A stretch of DNA of 64,000 bases from Rhizophagus irregularis (Eukaryota > Glomeromycota > Glomeromycetes > Glomerales > Glomeraceae). The notes beneath the pieces are model-generated. The model was not told the origin of the DNA. It was given only the letters and a program-made list of their open reading frames with translations, and searched no databases. This document shows positions 33,939 through 45,299 of this stretch, piece by piece. The stretch is taken from assembly GCF_026210795.1 (NCBI RefSeq), contig NC_089459.1, positions 1,178,001 to 1,242,000 of the forward strand, given 5' to 3'. Every line of letters starts with the position of its first letter. Positions within the stretch are counted from its first letter, which is position 1. A program made the translations under genes and the position numbers.

Positions 33939-34270
33939 ATGAGACATCACTTTGTTATGGACAGGTATTTTTCCAATTTATATAATAATTTATTATAAAA
34001 GTATTAATAAATATTTATTAATTATAGGTTCTTTGGAATTTTTAAATCAATTGGTAAAGTTGCTTCTTATCCATGAGTTAAATAGAATAATATTTTTCCT
34101 GTAGTATTATATTTTTTTGTTTAATATGCTAAAAGTACTGTATCAATTAATTGATCTCATTCCTTATTATCATCTTAAACTAATTTTGCTATGCATTCAC
34201 CAATTGTTCAATTAAATCTTTCAACCATTCCATTTATTTGAAGTCTGTAAACTAAGATAAGACAATGCTT

Positions 34271-35923
34271 AGTTTGATAATTTTTATATAATAAAAGAAT
34301 TTTAGTTTAATATATATTTGCCATTAAAGATAAAAGTGGAGATGAAGAAAATGATGGAACATTTGCTTTCTTTACTCCTAAACTATAAGTTCAAAAAGTA
34401 ATCTACACAACTATTCCTGTGGAGTATCCAGACACCTTGCTAGAAGGAGTTGTGACAATATTTAATGTTACTGGTTAGAAGAACCACATAGATGCTTTTT
34501 CAGATGTAAGTATATGTTAAATTTATCTTTATCCTATTTGGTTTTATTTATTAGAAATAATAAAAAATTATCCTATCCTACACATTATTTACCTTATCTT
34601 TATTAACTATTTCTACAGGATCCATAAAATCTTCTGCATTATATTCTTCAATATCTGAAAGTTCAATAATAGAGGACATTATAATTTGTAGTTAAAAATT
34701 AATTTTTGAAAAATATAAAATTTGAGAGATTGATTTTCAAAAAAAAAATTTTACGCATTACATTATTGAGTACACGTTTTTGATTTGTGATCAAAAATAA
34801 GTTAACAACTACCTACTATATTAATTTAAAGTCATGTTGGATAATTGATTTATATGTAATATTGTAATTAAATCTTGATTTAAAAATAAAATCAAATTGC
34901 TACTTCTTACCATTTTAGACATTAAAAATTATGATTTTATTTAAAATAATCTCTAATAAATAAATTCCAATATTTTACAGTGATTCATGAAAAAAATTTC
35001 AATATAATTGTTCATAATTTAAGTATAGATCGGTAATCTAAAAAATTATGTAATTATAAATTAATATTCACATTCACTTAATTTGGTAAATAAATAATTA
35101 ACCATGGCATAAAATTTGCTTTAGGAAATACCTATCAAATAATAAATTCTCACACTTCTATTCAACTTGAAAATTACTGTAAAATACCTTTTTTCTGATC
35201 TTTTGCAAATTTTTTAGAAATTTTGGCTATTTATATGGAGTGATGTTGTAATCAGATGTACAATATATCACATTATCAATTGATTTAACTTGATTTTAAA
35301 AAATAGAACGTATATCAATTTTTTTTAAAAAATTATCTTAATTTATAATTCTATAAACAAAAATTATATTTATTCTATAACCAGTTTTTATTTTCTCATT
35401 ATAATATCTGGAAAATGTGTTAAAAAGTATGAGTTGTAGTCAATTGATTAAAGGAAAAATCTTTTTGAAAATATAAAAAAAGATGATCACAGAAAAAAAT
35501 TTAGTATTCACATACATGATAGTAGGTATATAATGGGATAAACTCAACAAGACACTAAAATGATTAATAGAAAAATTAAAAAAAATGCATCGCATAAAAT
35601 AAATTTTCATATAACAAAAAAAATCCATAAAATTACGTGCATACCTTCAGTTAGGTTTGTTTATAGATACCAAAAACTTAATTATTTAGTTTCTACTTCT
35701 TAGCAACTGTTTCCAGTTAATTTTTTTCAAGATTATTAACCTTACGTGCTCAGTTAATCTGTTTTGTTTATCTGGGTATTTTTTTTTGCAGTACTTTTCT
35801 TCAAAAATATTAGTTTGTATTTATTTGTTTTTGTTTCTAATGTACTTTATTTGCAATATATAAAGCACGTCAAAAAGTTTAAAAGAATTAAAAATATTGA
35901 GTTTAAGTTTTTTTTCTGTACGA
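34271..35923. other. AT-rich region with a short coding relic
   Basis: A fragment at 34324-34505 (+) reads TIPVEYPDTLLEGVVTIFNV, then a stop and KNHIDAFSDV, followed by a good GTAAGT donor. It looks like an old exon of an unidentified protein. The rest is low-complexity AT sequence with only shadow frames. Confidence 0.4.
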
Positions 35924-35936
35924 CTATACAGAATAT

Positions 35937-36659
35937 TATTATTTATTTATTTATTTATTTTATGTGAAGCCGGTAGAGAAACAAAGCAAAGGATGGATTA
36001 TAACTAGCACGATCTAAACGATTCCTACCATCGAATTCCAGACAAGCTGGAGCCCAACTAAGGTTGCTTGTCTAAACCTTTTCAAAATCCTACAATTAGT
36101 TTCATCAAAATTTTACTATAGATTTATTATAGTTTCGGCAGAGTTTCAGCAGTTTCGGCATTTATAATAAGTTTCGGCAGTTTTGCCTTTCTCCAAAGTT
36201 TTGCCAGTTTTTTAATATAACTTTAATATAGTTTCGGCAGAATTTTGCTTTTCGGCGAAACGCCACCTTGCCTAAACCCCTAGGTTTCGGCAAGCAACCT
36301 TAAGCCCAACCTGAACTTCTTGAAAAATAAAAGACCTGCACTACTACCACTACCGATAATAATTCAAGAGAACACACTGGGTAAAAAATAGGGAGGGAAA
36401 AAAAGTGGAGAGGACAAGTCCTCTTTCCAAGAAATTGTGGTGCGAACACATAAATCTATTCTATCCTAAAAAATAATACAATTCTGAAATTCGTAAAACC
36501 GCTAATTAAAGCGTAGGCTAAACTAGTTTCTATAAAAAAGTTAAAATCTCTGCTAAAACCGCCTTGTTATCTTTATTACCACCCTTAATCTTTGAGGTAT
36601 TCTTTGCCTTCTTCTGATTCTTCGGGTGTTTCTCCTCCTGGTTATTATTTTTCGGGACT
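35937..36659 (-). mobile_element. 5'-truncated half-LINE copy with 13-bp target duplication
   Basis: This contains only the 3' part of the half-LINE (end of ORF1, then the 3' region to a TTTATTTATTTATTTTATG tail, seen in reverse). It is flanked by exact repeats CTATACAGAATAT (35924-35936 and 36660-36672). A 5' truncation, a short-repeat tail and a 13-bp duplication together demonstrate target-primed reverse transcription. A hAT MITE later inserted into it. Confidence 0.88.
36059..36302. mobile_element. hAT-type MITE, TAAGGTTGC family, copy 3
   Basis: The element is 244 bp, the same length as copy 2, with ends TAAGGTTGCTTGTCTAAACC and GCAAGCAACCTTA. It is flanked by exact 8-bp repeats AGCCCAAC (36051-36058 and 36303-36310). 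It lies inside the truncated half-LINE. Confidence 0.9.
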
Positions 36660-36672
36660 CTATACAGAATAT

Positions 36673-38150
36673 CAATTTACTGATTAAACGTACATATATG
36701 GAATAAAACTGTTACATGTATAGTGCATATCACCATACGCTATGTACATAGGTGTCTATGCATAACATCTTTTCTATATAATCTTTGCAGGATGGTTATT
36801 TTGTTAGCATAGTTGCTTCTACTTTGGTTGGAATATATCAAGGGGGAAGATCTAGGAAGTGTTAGTATTAGCGATTTTTCTTTTGATTTGTTTTCTAATT
36901 TTAATTTCTTCTTAGGAGACTATATAGCTTTGTTTTTAGTTAGTTTTTTGTTTAATTTTTTTTTTCTTACATGTAAATTTGTAAAGTTAGATATTTAATT
37001 AATAAAAATAAAGGCTGTTATGCCAGGTTTGCTTGAAAATGTGACTTAGCGATCATCATACTTTCTCTTCCGTTAGGCTCTGCCCATTTTTTCTTAAGAC
37101 ATGGATGAAAAATATGAGGATTTTTTGCCTTAAATGATAGTAAAAGGACTTTTTGACATTATATGAAGTTATTACTGAGATTCTTGATTTTGCCCAAACT
37201 TCTTATGGCTTATATTGAGTTAGTACCGTTATCATGAGTCTTGAAGTTACCAACAATAACGTAAAATGGCAGTTCCATAAGAACGTTTTTCTGGGCTTTC
37301 TGAAAGGTTAAAAAGTAAGGGTTGGCTTTCGCCTACGCCTTTGTGTTTAACTGGCCAAGTTGGTTCACAGGCCAGACCGTTACTTTTAAGAAGCTTATTG
37401 ACCAACATATTTCTTGCTAGTTGATGTTGTTTAACAGGGAGTTAGTCTTCTAGAATATGGAGATGGAGTTGAGGAGCATGTTTGGTATTTTTTACTCAGG
37501 TTTTTCTCATTGCACTTCGAGTTTTCCTGAGGTTTAATGTTTTTATTTTTTGTTTTTTGTTTTTCTTGGTCACTTTTTTAATGTAACCTTATTTTCCTTG
37601 GGGGATGTCATCATGATGGCTTGGTGTTACTAATTTTCAAATTGATGATCATTCAGGTGATAAGGAGGGTGACAGGTTGGGTACTGCAGTTTTTGTAGTA
37701 TGCTTATCATAGTGGACTATCATTGAATTGACTTATCTAGGTAGATCTTAGGCTGATGGATCATTTGAAATGAGGTGAGTGTCCCTGTTGGGATTGCATA
37801 ACACTAAAAAGTTCCCTTAGCAGCTGGACTGCATGACACTAAAAAGTTCCCAGAGGTCTTTTTGAAGTAGGTTTGTTATCCATAGTATGTAGTCACATAG
37901 GGGAAATTGAATTTTGTGTGTTTGCATAGTTGACTTGAGGAGTAGCCATAGTAATTTATATAGAGAGGGTGTTGGATTATGTACTTTTTTATGGAAGATT
38001 ATTTGTTCTTGTATTAGTTAATTCTGCACTTTGTTGTGATTCTTTCTTGAATACTTGGTATTCTATAAAGTTACTCATGGCAAAAATTAATAAAATTCAA
38101 GCGATCATTGTACTTTCTCTTCCGTTAGGCTCTGCCCATTTTTTCTAAGA
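36673..38150. other. Region without a gene, with a ~48-bp direct repeat pair
   Basis: Near-identical ~48-base blocks (TACTTTCTCTTCCGTTAGGC followed by TCTGCCCATTTTTTCT) occur at about 37050-37098 and 38101-38148, 1.05 kb apart. Within the interval, CATGACACTAAAAAGTTCCC and a close variant occur twice (~37796 and ~37830). No open frame. The pair could be the ends of an unrecognised element or a simple duplication. Confidence 0.5.
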
Positions 38151-38698
38151 ATCAGGTGTAACCTTAAATTTGTTTACGTGTATCACATTTTTTGTTTATG
38201 ATCCTGATTCTAAAAATATCTTTTAAAATCACATGACATGACTTTAAAAATATTTTTTTTGTTCTCCCTTATTTAAAATTCTTTTAAGTTATTTCTTAAA
38301 AGTTTTTTACAGCATTCAAAAAATAGTAGTTAATTTTTTTGTTATTTATAATTTTTACAATGTATTTGGTTTTTTTAATTAAAAATTTTAAAAATTAAAA
38401 TAAAAATAAAAATAAATAAATAAATAAATAAAACAATTGAATTCATAAATATTATATAGCACTGAATTTTTTATTGCTGTGTTGTTGTTTTCGTTAAATA
38501 ACAAAAAAATTAATTACTATTTTTTGAATACCATAAAAAACTTTTAAGAAATAACTTAGAAGAATGTTAAATAAAGGTGGACAAAAAAAAAATCTTAAAA
38601 TTTTTTGGATATTTTAGATATTTTTAAAGTCATGTGTCATGTGATTTTAGAAGATATTTTTAGAATCAGGGCATAAACAAAAAATGTGATGCACGTAA

Positions 38699-40640
38699 GA
38701 TGAAAAAAAAAAAACTCTTTCCCGAATACATTTTTTACGAAAATTTCTGCGTAATAATTTTTTTTAAAAAATAATCCCCTTTATTAAATTTTATTACATA
38801 AATATAAAAATGTCTATGGATAAGAGCCGAACACCAAACGAAGAAGCTTTAGACTTCGTTTCTATGTTTAACGAAATTTATTTTCAAACTTTTACACACA
38901 ATTTAAGTTCTTTTGTTACAGACGGTTTTCTTAAGGACTTATTTGAAAAAAACCCTTCAGTACCTAAGGATAAAGCCCAGATACTGATAGAGAGGTTTGG
39001 CGAGACAGCCAACCCTGCGAACTTCACTACACAAGCTCAAGCTACAAATATACAACCCACCACCCTTTCGCTAATATTTTCTATAGCGCTATATGCTGCG
39101 TCCAGGTCTTGGGATAATTTTTCTACCCAATTCTATGGCAAATTTGGCGATACTGGTGATGATGATGATGACGAAGATAGGAATCTCAGGATACTGATGA
39201 TTACCTAATGGATGCGTCACCTTTTTTGATCAAGATGTAGATGATCTAATACGCCAAGGATTCCAAAAACCACCAAATCCAGTACCTATCAAGCTTCCAT
39301 CAATGCCTGATATAGTAATGACCCCTGTTGATCAAACTGTGATACCCGAAAATTCCCGGAAGAAAGATAAACAAAAGGCGTGTGTTACAGATGATAAACA
39401 AGTCGTGTACCAATCAACAAAGGCAAAACCTGATGTGAAAACATCAGCCAAAAATTCCCATAAGGGAAAGAAATCATCCGAACCGGAGGTTACGCAGATA
39501 CTGACAGGATACGAAGCTGTCGGAGAGGAGCAAGAGCGAATCTGAGACATAATAGTTTACGATATCCCGTATACCTGGAACCTGCAGAAAATAATAGCAG
39601 AGTTAAAATTTTGAGGGAACGCTATTAAATGTTCCGTTAAACGGCAACATAAGTATCAGACTCTTCGAGTCAAAATAGCACTTTCTTCATTTGCCCTTCC
39701 CCAGTTTAATAAATATTGGATGACAGACCTGGGAGGTATACCCGTTAGATGGTTCCCTGCAAGTTGGACTTTACGAGAAAGAAAACAACGTGAAAAGTTT
39801 CAAGCCGTTATTCATGACATTCCGGAGGAAATGACAATGGCTGCCTTGTGGATGGACCGTAAACCATGTGAATTTTTAATGAGGTGCGGTGCTAGCTCAT
39901 TTAAAATTATCCAAACAAGCAAAGGAAGGAGGAAACTTGTGGCCTATTTCGAGAATTGGGAGACCACACTAAGGGCTTTAGATATGCCACAGTTTTTCGT
40001 ACCTGACGGTAAGGAGTTGAAATGGTGTCGACACTCCATCCCCACCTTGAAGAAAGCACAAAACAAACCGAAGGCTAAAAATACACCAAATCTGAAAATA
40101 TCAGGTAAGTCTGATAAGAATTTGGAAAGTAATCAGCCTAAGAAGAAGGATAAACCTACATCCTTGAAGAAAGTCCCGATAAATAATAACCAGGAGGAGA
40201 AACACCCAAAGAATTAGAAGAAGGCAAAGAATACCTCGAAGAAAAAGGGTGGTAATAAAGATAACAAGGCGGTTTTAGCAGAGATTTTAACTTTATTGCA
40301 GAAACTAGTTTAGCCTATGCTTTGATTAGCGGTTTTACGAATTTCAGAATTGTATTATTTTTTAGGATAGAATAAATTTATGTTTAGTACCACAACTTCT
40401 TGGAAAGGGGACTTGTCCTTTTTACTTTTTTTCCCCTCCTTATTTTTACCCAGTGTGTTTGCCTGGCCTTTTACCGGACGTGGTAGTGGTTTAGGTCTTT
40501 TTTTTCGAGAAGCTCGGGTTGGCTTCCAGCTCCTCTGGAAATTGATGGTAGGATTCAGTTGGGCTGTATTATATAGGTTTTGTTACTTATTAATCTTGCT
40601 CATGTTTATAATTCCCGCCGGCTTTACATAAAATAAAATA
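38699..40640 (+). mobile_element. Half-LINE (ORF1-only retroelement), most complete copy
   Basis: The order is leader (AAAACTCTTTCCCG...TTTTTTACGAAAAT), ORF1, 3' region (TTACCCAGTGTGTTTGCCTG) and an AATAAAATAAAT tail. It is flanked by ATGTGATGCACGTAA (38684-38698) and ATGTGATGCACATAA (40642-40656), a ~15-bp target duplication with one change. There is no endonuclease or reverse transcriptase. It resembles in layout the HAL1-type 'half-L1' of mammals (analogy only). Confidence 0.8.
38810..40216 (+). pseudogene. Half-LINE ORF1 protein: two RRM-like parts and Lys-rich tail
   Basis: The start is MSMDKSRTPNEEALDFVSMF at 38810. The N-terminal helical part (ATNIQPTTLSLIFSIALYAA) is followed by an acidic run GDDDDDEDR. 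A frameshift occurs near 39190. The second frame has VMTPVDQTVIPENSRKKDKQ, then an RRM-like segment (DIIVYDIPYTWNLQKII..QHKYQTLRVKIALSSF) and a second one (FQAVIHDIPEEMTMAALW..GRRKLVAYFENWETTLRALD), and then a Lys-rich tail to 40216. Two in-frame TGA codons (39543-39545 and 39612-39614) fit CGA and TGG codons changed by C:G to T:A. The protein would bind RNA. It is dead in this copy. Confidence 0.78.
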
Positions 40641-40689
40641 AATGTGATGCACATAAACAAATTTAAGGTTACACCTGATCCTTGGATTT

Positions 40690-42030
40690 TATTGGCCATA
40701 CACACGTGCAGACAGACAACAACATGAAGTGTCCTACGCTTACGCTTCAGACAATAAAAAAGAGAACGCATAAAATGAGAAAAAGAATCTGCTAACAAAA
40801 ATAGATTAGTAAAATGACATTGTTATTAGTGAGCAAATAAATTAATTAAACCCAAAGTTTGTGTTAAATGCAAAATCGCAAATGAGACAACTTAGCCTTA
40901 TATTTAACCAAGTTACGGACAGAAGAGGTAACTGTAGAGCATTCAACCTCTGACAGATGGGTGACTTGCATGTGTAGGTAAACAACTTGTTAAAGGGTCA
41001 ACTTCGCAAGATGGAGAGTAGCAGCAAATAAATTGCATTCTTGTTTGATTTGTTTTTGAATGAAATCCTGAGAACTATTAATGTTAAACTATACTCCTAG
41101 AAAATGGAAAGATGAAGAAGTTTGTAAGGTGAAAGTGACAGGAGACAAATCTTGAACGGAAGAAATAGCATTAGTAGCTAAAACATATTTATTATTATTG
41201 GCAAAAGTATTGTTGAAGCAATAAAATTCTTCTGTAATTGATAACATATGTTTCATCCCAGCTTTCGAAGAGGAAATTAAAGTGGAATCGTCCATAAAGA
41301 CCAAATTATTAATTTGCAAACTATTTGTCAGAGATGGAGAGGAAGATAAAGAAGCAGGAGCCAAAGGAGAAGTCAAACAATAAGGATCTTGCATGTTGTT
41401 TTTGAGAGCCATAAGTGAAGGATCAATATAAATGACCCATAAAAGTGGAGAAATAACCTCGCCTTGATCTATGCTAATGCAGACCCTATAAGGAGGGTGG
41501 AGCCATGTGCAGTGATAACTCAATTGGAATGAACCATAAATAATGCTAGAAGAAATTGTATAGCATTATTCGGGAGACGCAGATGTTAAAGAGCGAATCG
41601 TAAGTCTACAGAATCGAAGGCCTTAGAAATATTTTGGGAAAGAACCCATAATGGTTGTTTAGTGATCACAGAGTCATGAATAATGGATTCAAGCATAATA
41701 ATGGGATCGCAACAAGCATCACCAGGAAGTCCAGCAAAATTTCCTTCTTGAAGAATATTGTTTGAGGCTAAAAGAGTAGCCAAGCGATTATAAAATAATT
41801 TGACTAAGGTCTTATCATGGATGACTTCTAACAAAGTGATAGGATGTGTATTTTTGAGTTGACACTTCCATTCAAAATAGAAAAACTAAAGCTTGTCACC
41901 ATAAATCAGGAATATTCGCATCGAAAAGGCAAGCGCTTACAAGGCTCAGAATAAGGGAAGAAGCACGAGGATGACCATTCATCAAGAGTGGGAGGATCCA
42001 TAAGGGTATTATAAATATCAGAAGGATAAC
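40690..42030 (-). pseudogene. Second LINE, reverse transcriptase part (3' side of the nest)
   Basis: Read from 42030 downwards, this begins DIYNTLMDPPTLDEW and HPRASSLILSLVSACLFDAN (RT entrance), then ITLLEVIHDKTLVKL, FAGLPGDACCDPIIMLES, SQNISKAFDSVDLRFAL, SIDQGEVISPLLWVIYIDPS, and the catalytic FMDDSTLISSSKAG at about 41290. After SFHFLGV the thumb region decays to about 40690. It is about 50% similar by eye to the RT of the LINE at 16856. The 5' half of the same LINE is at 61254-64000, separated by a 19-kb nest of insertions. Stops and shifts make it inactive. Confidence 0.82.
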
Positions 42031-42969
42031 ATTTATTTATTTATTTATTTATTTTATGTGAAGCAGGGAGAGAGATATACAAAGGCATGACATATAGTAC
42101 AACCTAAACGAAATCTACCATCGACAACCAGAGAAGCTGGAAACTGACCTGAACTTCTTGAAAAAAAAGACCTGCACTACTACCACGTCCGATAATAATC
42201 CAGGCGAACACACTGGGTAAAAAAGAAAAAAAAAGTGGAGAAGACAAGTCTTCTTTCCAAGAAATTGTGGTACAACACATAAACATATTCTATCCTAAAA
42301 ATAATACAATTCTGAAATTCGTAAAACTGCTAATTAAAGCGTAGGCTAAACTAGTTTCTGTAATAAAGTCAAAATTTCTGCTAAAACCGCCTTGTTATCT
42401 TTATTATTACCTTCTTCTTTGAGGATTTCTTTGCCTTCTTCTGAGTATTCGGGTATTTCTCCTCCCGGCCTGGTTATTATTTTTAGAGACTTTTTTTAAG
42501 GATGCAAGTTTATCCTTCTTCTTAGGCTGATTACGATCCAAATTTTTGTCAGACTTACCTGACTTTTTCGTATTCGGTGTATTTTTAGCCTTTGGTTTAC
42601 ATTGTGCTTTCTTCAAGGTAGAAATGGAGTGTTGACACCATTTCAACTCCTTACTACCATTAGGTACGAAAAACTGTGGCGTATCTAAGGCCCTTAGTGT
42701 GGTCTCCCAATTCTTGAAATAGGCCACAAGTTTTCTCCTTTCTTTACTTGTTTGAATTACTTTAAATGAGCTAACACCGCACTTCATTAAAAATTCACAT
42801 GGTTTATAATCCATCCACAAGATAGCCATTATCATATCCTCCGGAATGTCATGAATAACGGCTTAGAACTTTTCACGTTGTTTTCTTTCTCATAAAGTCC
42901 AACTTGCAGGGAACCATCTAATGGGTATATCTCCCAGGTCAAAGAGTCTGATACTTGTGCTGGCGTTTA

Positions 42970-43238
42970 GGCTGTTGCAACCTAATTGTTTGTTTAACGT
43001 CCAGGCCTTTTGAAAAAATTAAGGGGGGAGGGGGGCTTAAGTTAAACAAACTAAATAAATAAACATAGGAAAATTTGAAAATTTCAGAAGGGATTATTTA
43101 TCATTATATGTTTATTAGCTTTTAAATTTTTTCAAAAATAGAGGGGGTATTTAATAATAAGTGTTTATTAGATCTCAAATTTTTAAAAAAATAGAGGGGG
43201 GTGGTGGACGTTAAACAAATAATCAAGTTGGAATGGCC
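42970..43238. mobile_element. PIF/Harbinger-type MITE in the half-LINE ORF1
   Basis: The element is 269 bp with ends GGCTGTTGCAACC and GGTTGGAATGGCC (imperfect inverted repeats that continue through TTTGTTTAACGTCCA). It is flanked by TTA (42967-42969 and 43239-43241). A 3-bp TTA/TAA target and GGC ends are typical of Harbinger elements. Removing it restores similarity to the copy at 39640. Confidence 0.72.
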
Positions 43239-43567
43239 TTAACTGAACACTTTATAGTATTTCCCCATAGTTTTAACTCTGCTATAATTTTCTGCAGGTC
43301 CCAGGTATACGGATATCATAAACTATTATGTCTTGGATTTGCTCTTGCTCCTCTCTGACAGTTTCGTATTCTGTCAGTATCTGTGTAGCTTCCAGTTCGG
43401 ATGATTTCTTTCCCTTATGGGAATTTTTGGCTGATGTTTTCACATCAGGTTTTGCCTTTGTTGATTGGTTCATGGTTTGTTTATCATATGTAACATGTGC
43501 CTTTTGTTTATCATTCTTCCGGGAGTTTTCAGGTATTACAGTTTGATCAACAGGGGTCATTACTAGA

Positions 43568-43865
43568 AGGACCCCGGATATCTCCAAAACAGGTCATAAG
43601 TCACACTTTCGGCAGATTGGCCCATTTTTCGGGCATAACAAAAAATCGTTTTTTGTAAATATCTCGGCATCCAGTGGTCCAATTTTGATGAACTTTTTTT
43701 TAAATTGTAGAGCTAAATGAGGGCTACAAAATAAAAAAAAGTTCATTAAAATTGAATTACTGGATGCTGAGATATTTACAAAAAACGATTTTTTGAGTTT
43801 CAGCAAAAAGGGGTGTTTTTGGCCAAAAGTCCATTATGACCTTTATATTAGATATCCGGGGTCCT
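43568..43865. mobile_element. hAT-type foldback MITE in the half-LINE ORF1
   Basis: The element is 298 bp with ends AGGACCCCGGATATC and the exact complement. It is flanked by 8-bp repeats TTACTAGA (43560-43567 and 43866-43873). The arms carry the recurrent hairpin CCAATTTTGATGAACTTTTT / AAAAAAAGTTCATTAAAATT. ORF1 continues on both sides. Confidence 0.85.
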
Positions 43866-44129
43866 TTACTAGATCAGGCACTGATGAAAGCTTGATAGGT
43901 ACTGGATTTTGTGGTTTCTGGAATCCTTGGCGTATTAGATCATCTTCATCAAGCGTTAGCAAAGGTGACTCATCCATCAGATAATCATCAGTATTCCATA
44001 TGGGCCGATTTGGCTCACTTCAGTTATATCACCTGCGAAAATGATCAATGGTCGATCATTACCAGTTTAACTATTATACATATCACATTTGTCATTATTA
44101 CTTTACAGAAACCTTGAATTTTTAAACAA

Positions 44130-45290
44130 TACCGAATTGATATAATAATGATGTTAAATAAATATCGTGGCGATATCGATTTGCAAATGATATCATTATG
44201 ATATCGCAATGATATTATTTCAATATATCGAAATGATATCGTAAAGATATTTGTTTGAAAAAATATCAGATTGATATCATTTCGATATTGTTATAACAAC
44301 AATGAATTTTTTGAAAAATGGGAAGTAAATACGATATTAATATGATATCGTTCCAACATTAATTCAATATCAATATGATATCGTAAAGATATCACTTTAT
44401 AATTATCTAATCGACATCATAACGATATTGACGAAACATCAAATCGATATCACTTTACTAAAAATGGCCAATTTTTTGAAATGATTTTGTAATAATTTTG
44501 AAATACTACATAAATACATTTAATACATCAAAATGGTTTTATTATATTTTTGTTATTATTTTGTAATTATATTGTATCTAGGTCTATAAAAATAACTCAT
44601 AATAATATCACAATAATTTTTTAATGTTTTTGTTATTATTTTATTATTATAATATAATTAACTTTGATATTATTTTAATATTTTAATCTCAAAAATACCT
44701 CAAATATATCTTGATATATTTTAAAAATTTTACAAAATAATTGCACAATTGTTTTGAAAGCCATTGTATCTAGGTCTATAAAAATATTTCAAAAAATTGG
44801 CCATTTTTAGTAAAGCATTTCGATATTGTTATAACAATAATGAAAAATAGAAAGTAAATACGATATTAATATGATATCGTTCTAACATTAATCCAATATC
44901 AATATGATATCGTAAAGATATCACTTTATAATTATCTAATCGACATCATAACGATATTGACGAAACATCAAATCGATATCATTTCGATATTGTTATAACA
45001 ACAATGAAAAATAGAAAGTAAATACGATATTAATATGATATCGTTCTAACATTAATTCAATATCAATATGATATCGTAAAGATATCACTTTATAATTATC
45101 TAATCGATATTGACAAATAATGAAACGATATCATTTTGATATTGTTATAACAATAATGATTTTTTTTTAATAAATGCAATATCAATATAATATTATTTTA
45201 ATATTAATTCAGTATCAAAATAATATCAAAATGATATTATCTATAAAAATATCAAATCAATCAAATATCGTTAAATTCAATTTTATAATA
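44130..45290. repeat. GATATC-rich array, left side
   Basis: The words GATATC, CGATATT and AATGATATC recur every 15-40 bases in units such as CAATATCAATATGATATCGT AAAGATATCAC, with three longer near-repeats (~44330, ~44870, ~45030). A 363-bp MITE interrupts it. A similar array is at the other end of the Tnp2 element. Confidence 0.75.
44453..44815. mobile_element. 363-bp MITE, copy in the left array
   Basis: The ends are CTTTACTAAAAATGGCCAAT and the exact complement, with CA on each side. It is the same element and length as 55078-55440, in reverse orientation. Confidence 0.75.
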
Positions 45291-45299
45291 TTTTAATAA

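Larger units (their letters stand above)
32480..34270 (-). pseudogene. Ty3/Gypsy-type integrase remains, split by a MITE
   Basis: On the minus strand, about 34270-34020 reads like the end of an integrase core (MEWLKDLIEQLV, then a LIQYF..HIKQKNI-type segment), and 32750-32500 reads like the C-terminal end (KLENK.IGPYFIYEVLNNNV, KLRNLGGKLVKYI). In live Gypsy elements these parts adjoin. Here a 1.2-kb MITE (32747-33938) separates them. Stops are frequent. It would have inserted LTR-element DNA. No LTRs were seen. Confidence 0.6.
38151..40680. mobile_element. Foldback MITE split by a half-LINE insertion
   Basis: The left arm begins ATCAGGTGTAACCTTAAATT at 38151. The right arm ends with the complement at 40679-40680. 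After removal of the half-LINE the arms pair for ~90 bases (..TGTTTATG..CCTGATTCTAAAAATAT and complement). The original MITE would be about 600 bp. Its own target duplication is uncertain (ATTTTTT versus ATTTTAT). Confidence 0.68.
42031..43996 (-). mobile_element. Half-LINE copy, 3' half (5' half at 60826-61253)
   Basis: This runs from the TTTATTTATTTATTT tail at 42031 through the 3' region and the RRM-like, Lys-rich and middle parts of ORF1 (42407-42835, 43282-43587, 43874-43990), and ends at GAATACTGATGATTATC (43996, read in reverse). The 5' half resumes exactly there at 60826. The whole element is flanked by ATGTTATCCTTCTGA on both sides (minus strand, next to 42031 and 61253), a 15-bp target duplication in the LINE. 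Two MITEs lie inside. Confidence 0.85.

Noticed and set aside
37050-38148. A complete LTR retrotransposon
   Set aside because: The direct repeats are only ~48 bp and no gag/pol, primer-binding site or polypurine tract was found between them.
44130-45290. Regularly spaced GATATC words considered as a CRISPR-like array
   Set aside because: Spacing and repeat length are irregular, the words are palindromic and short, no cas genes exist, and the genome is eukaryotic.
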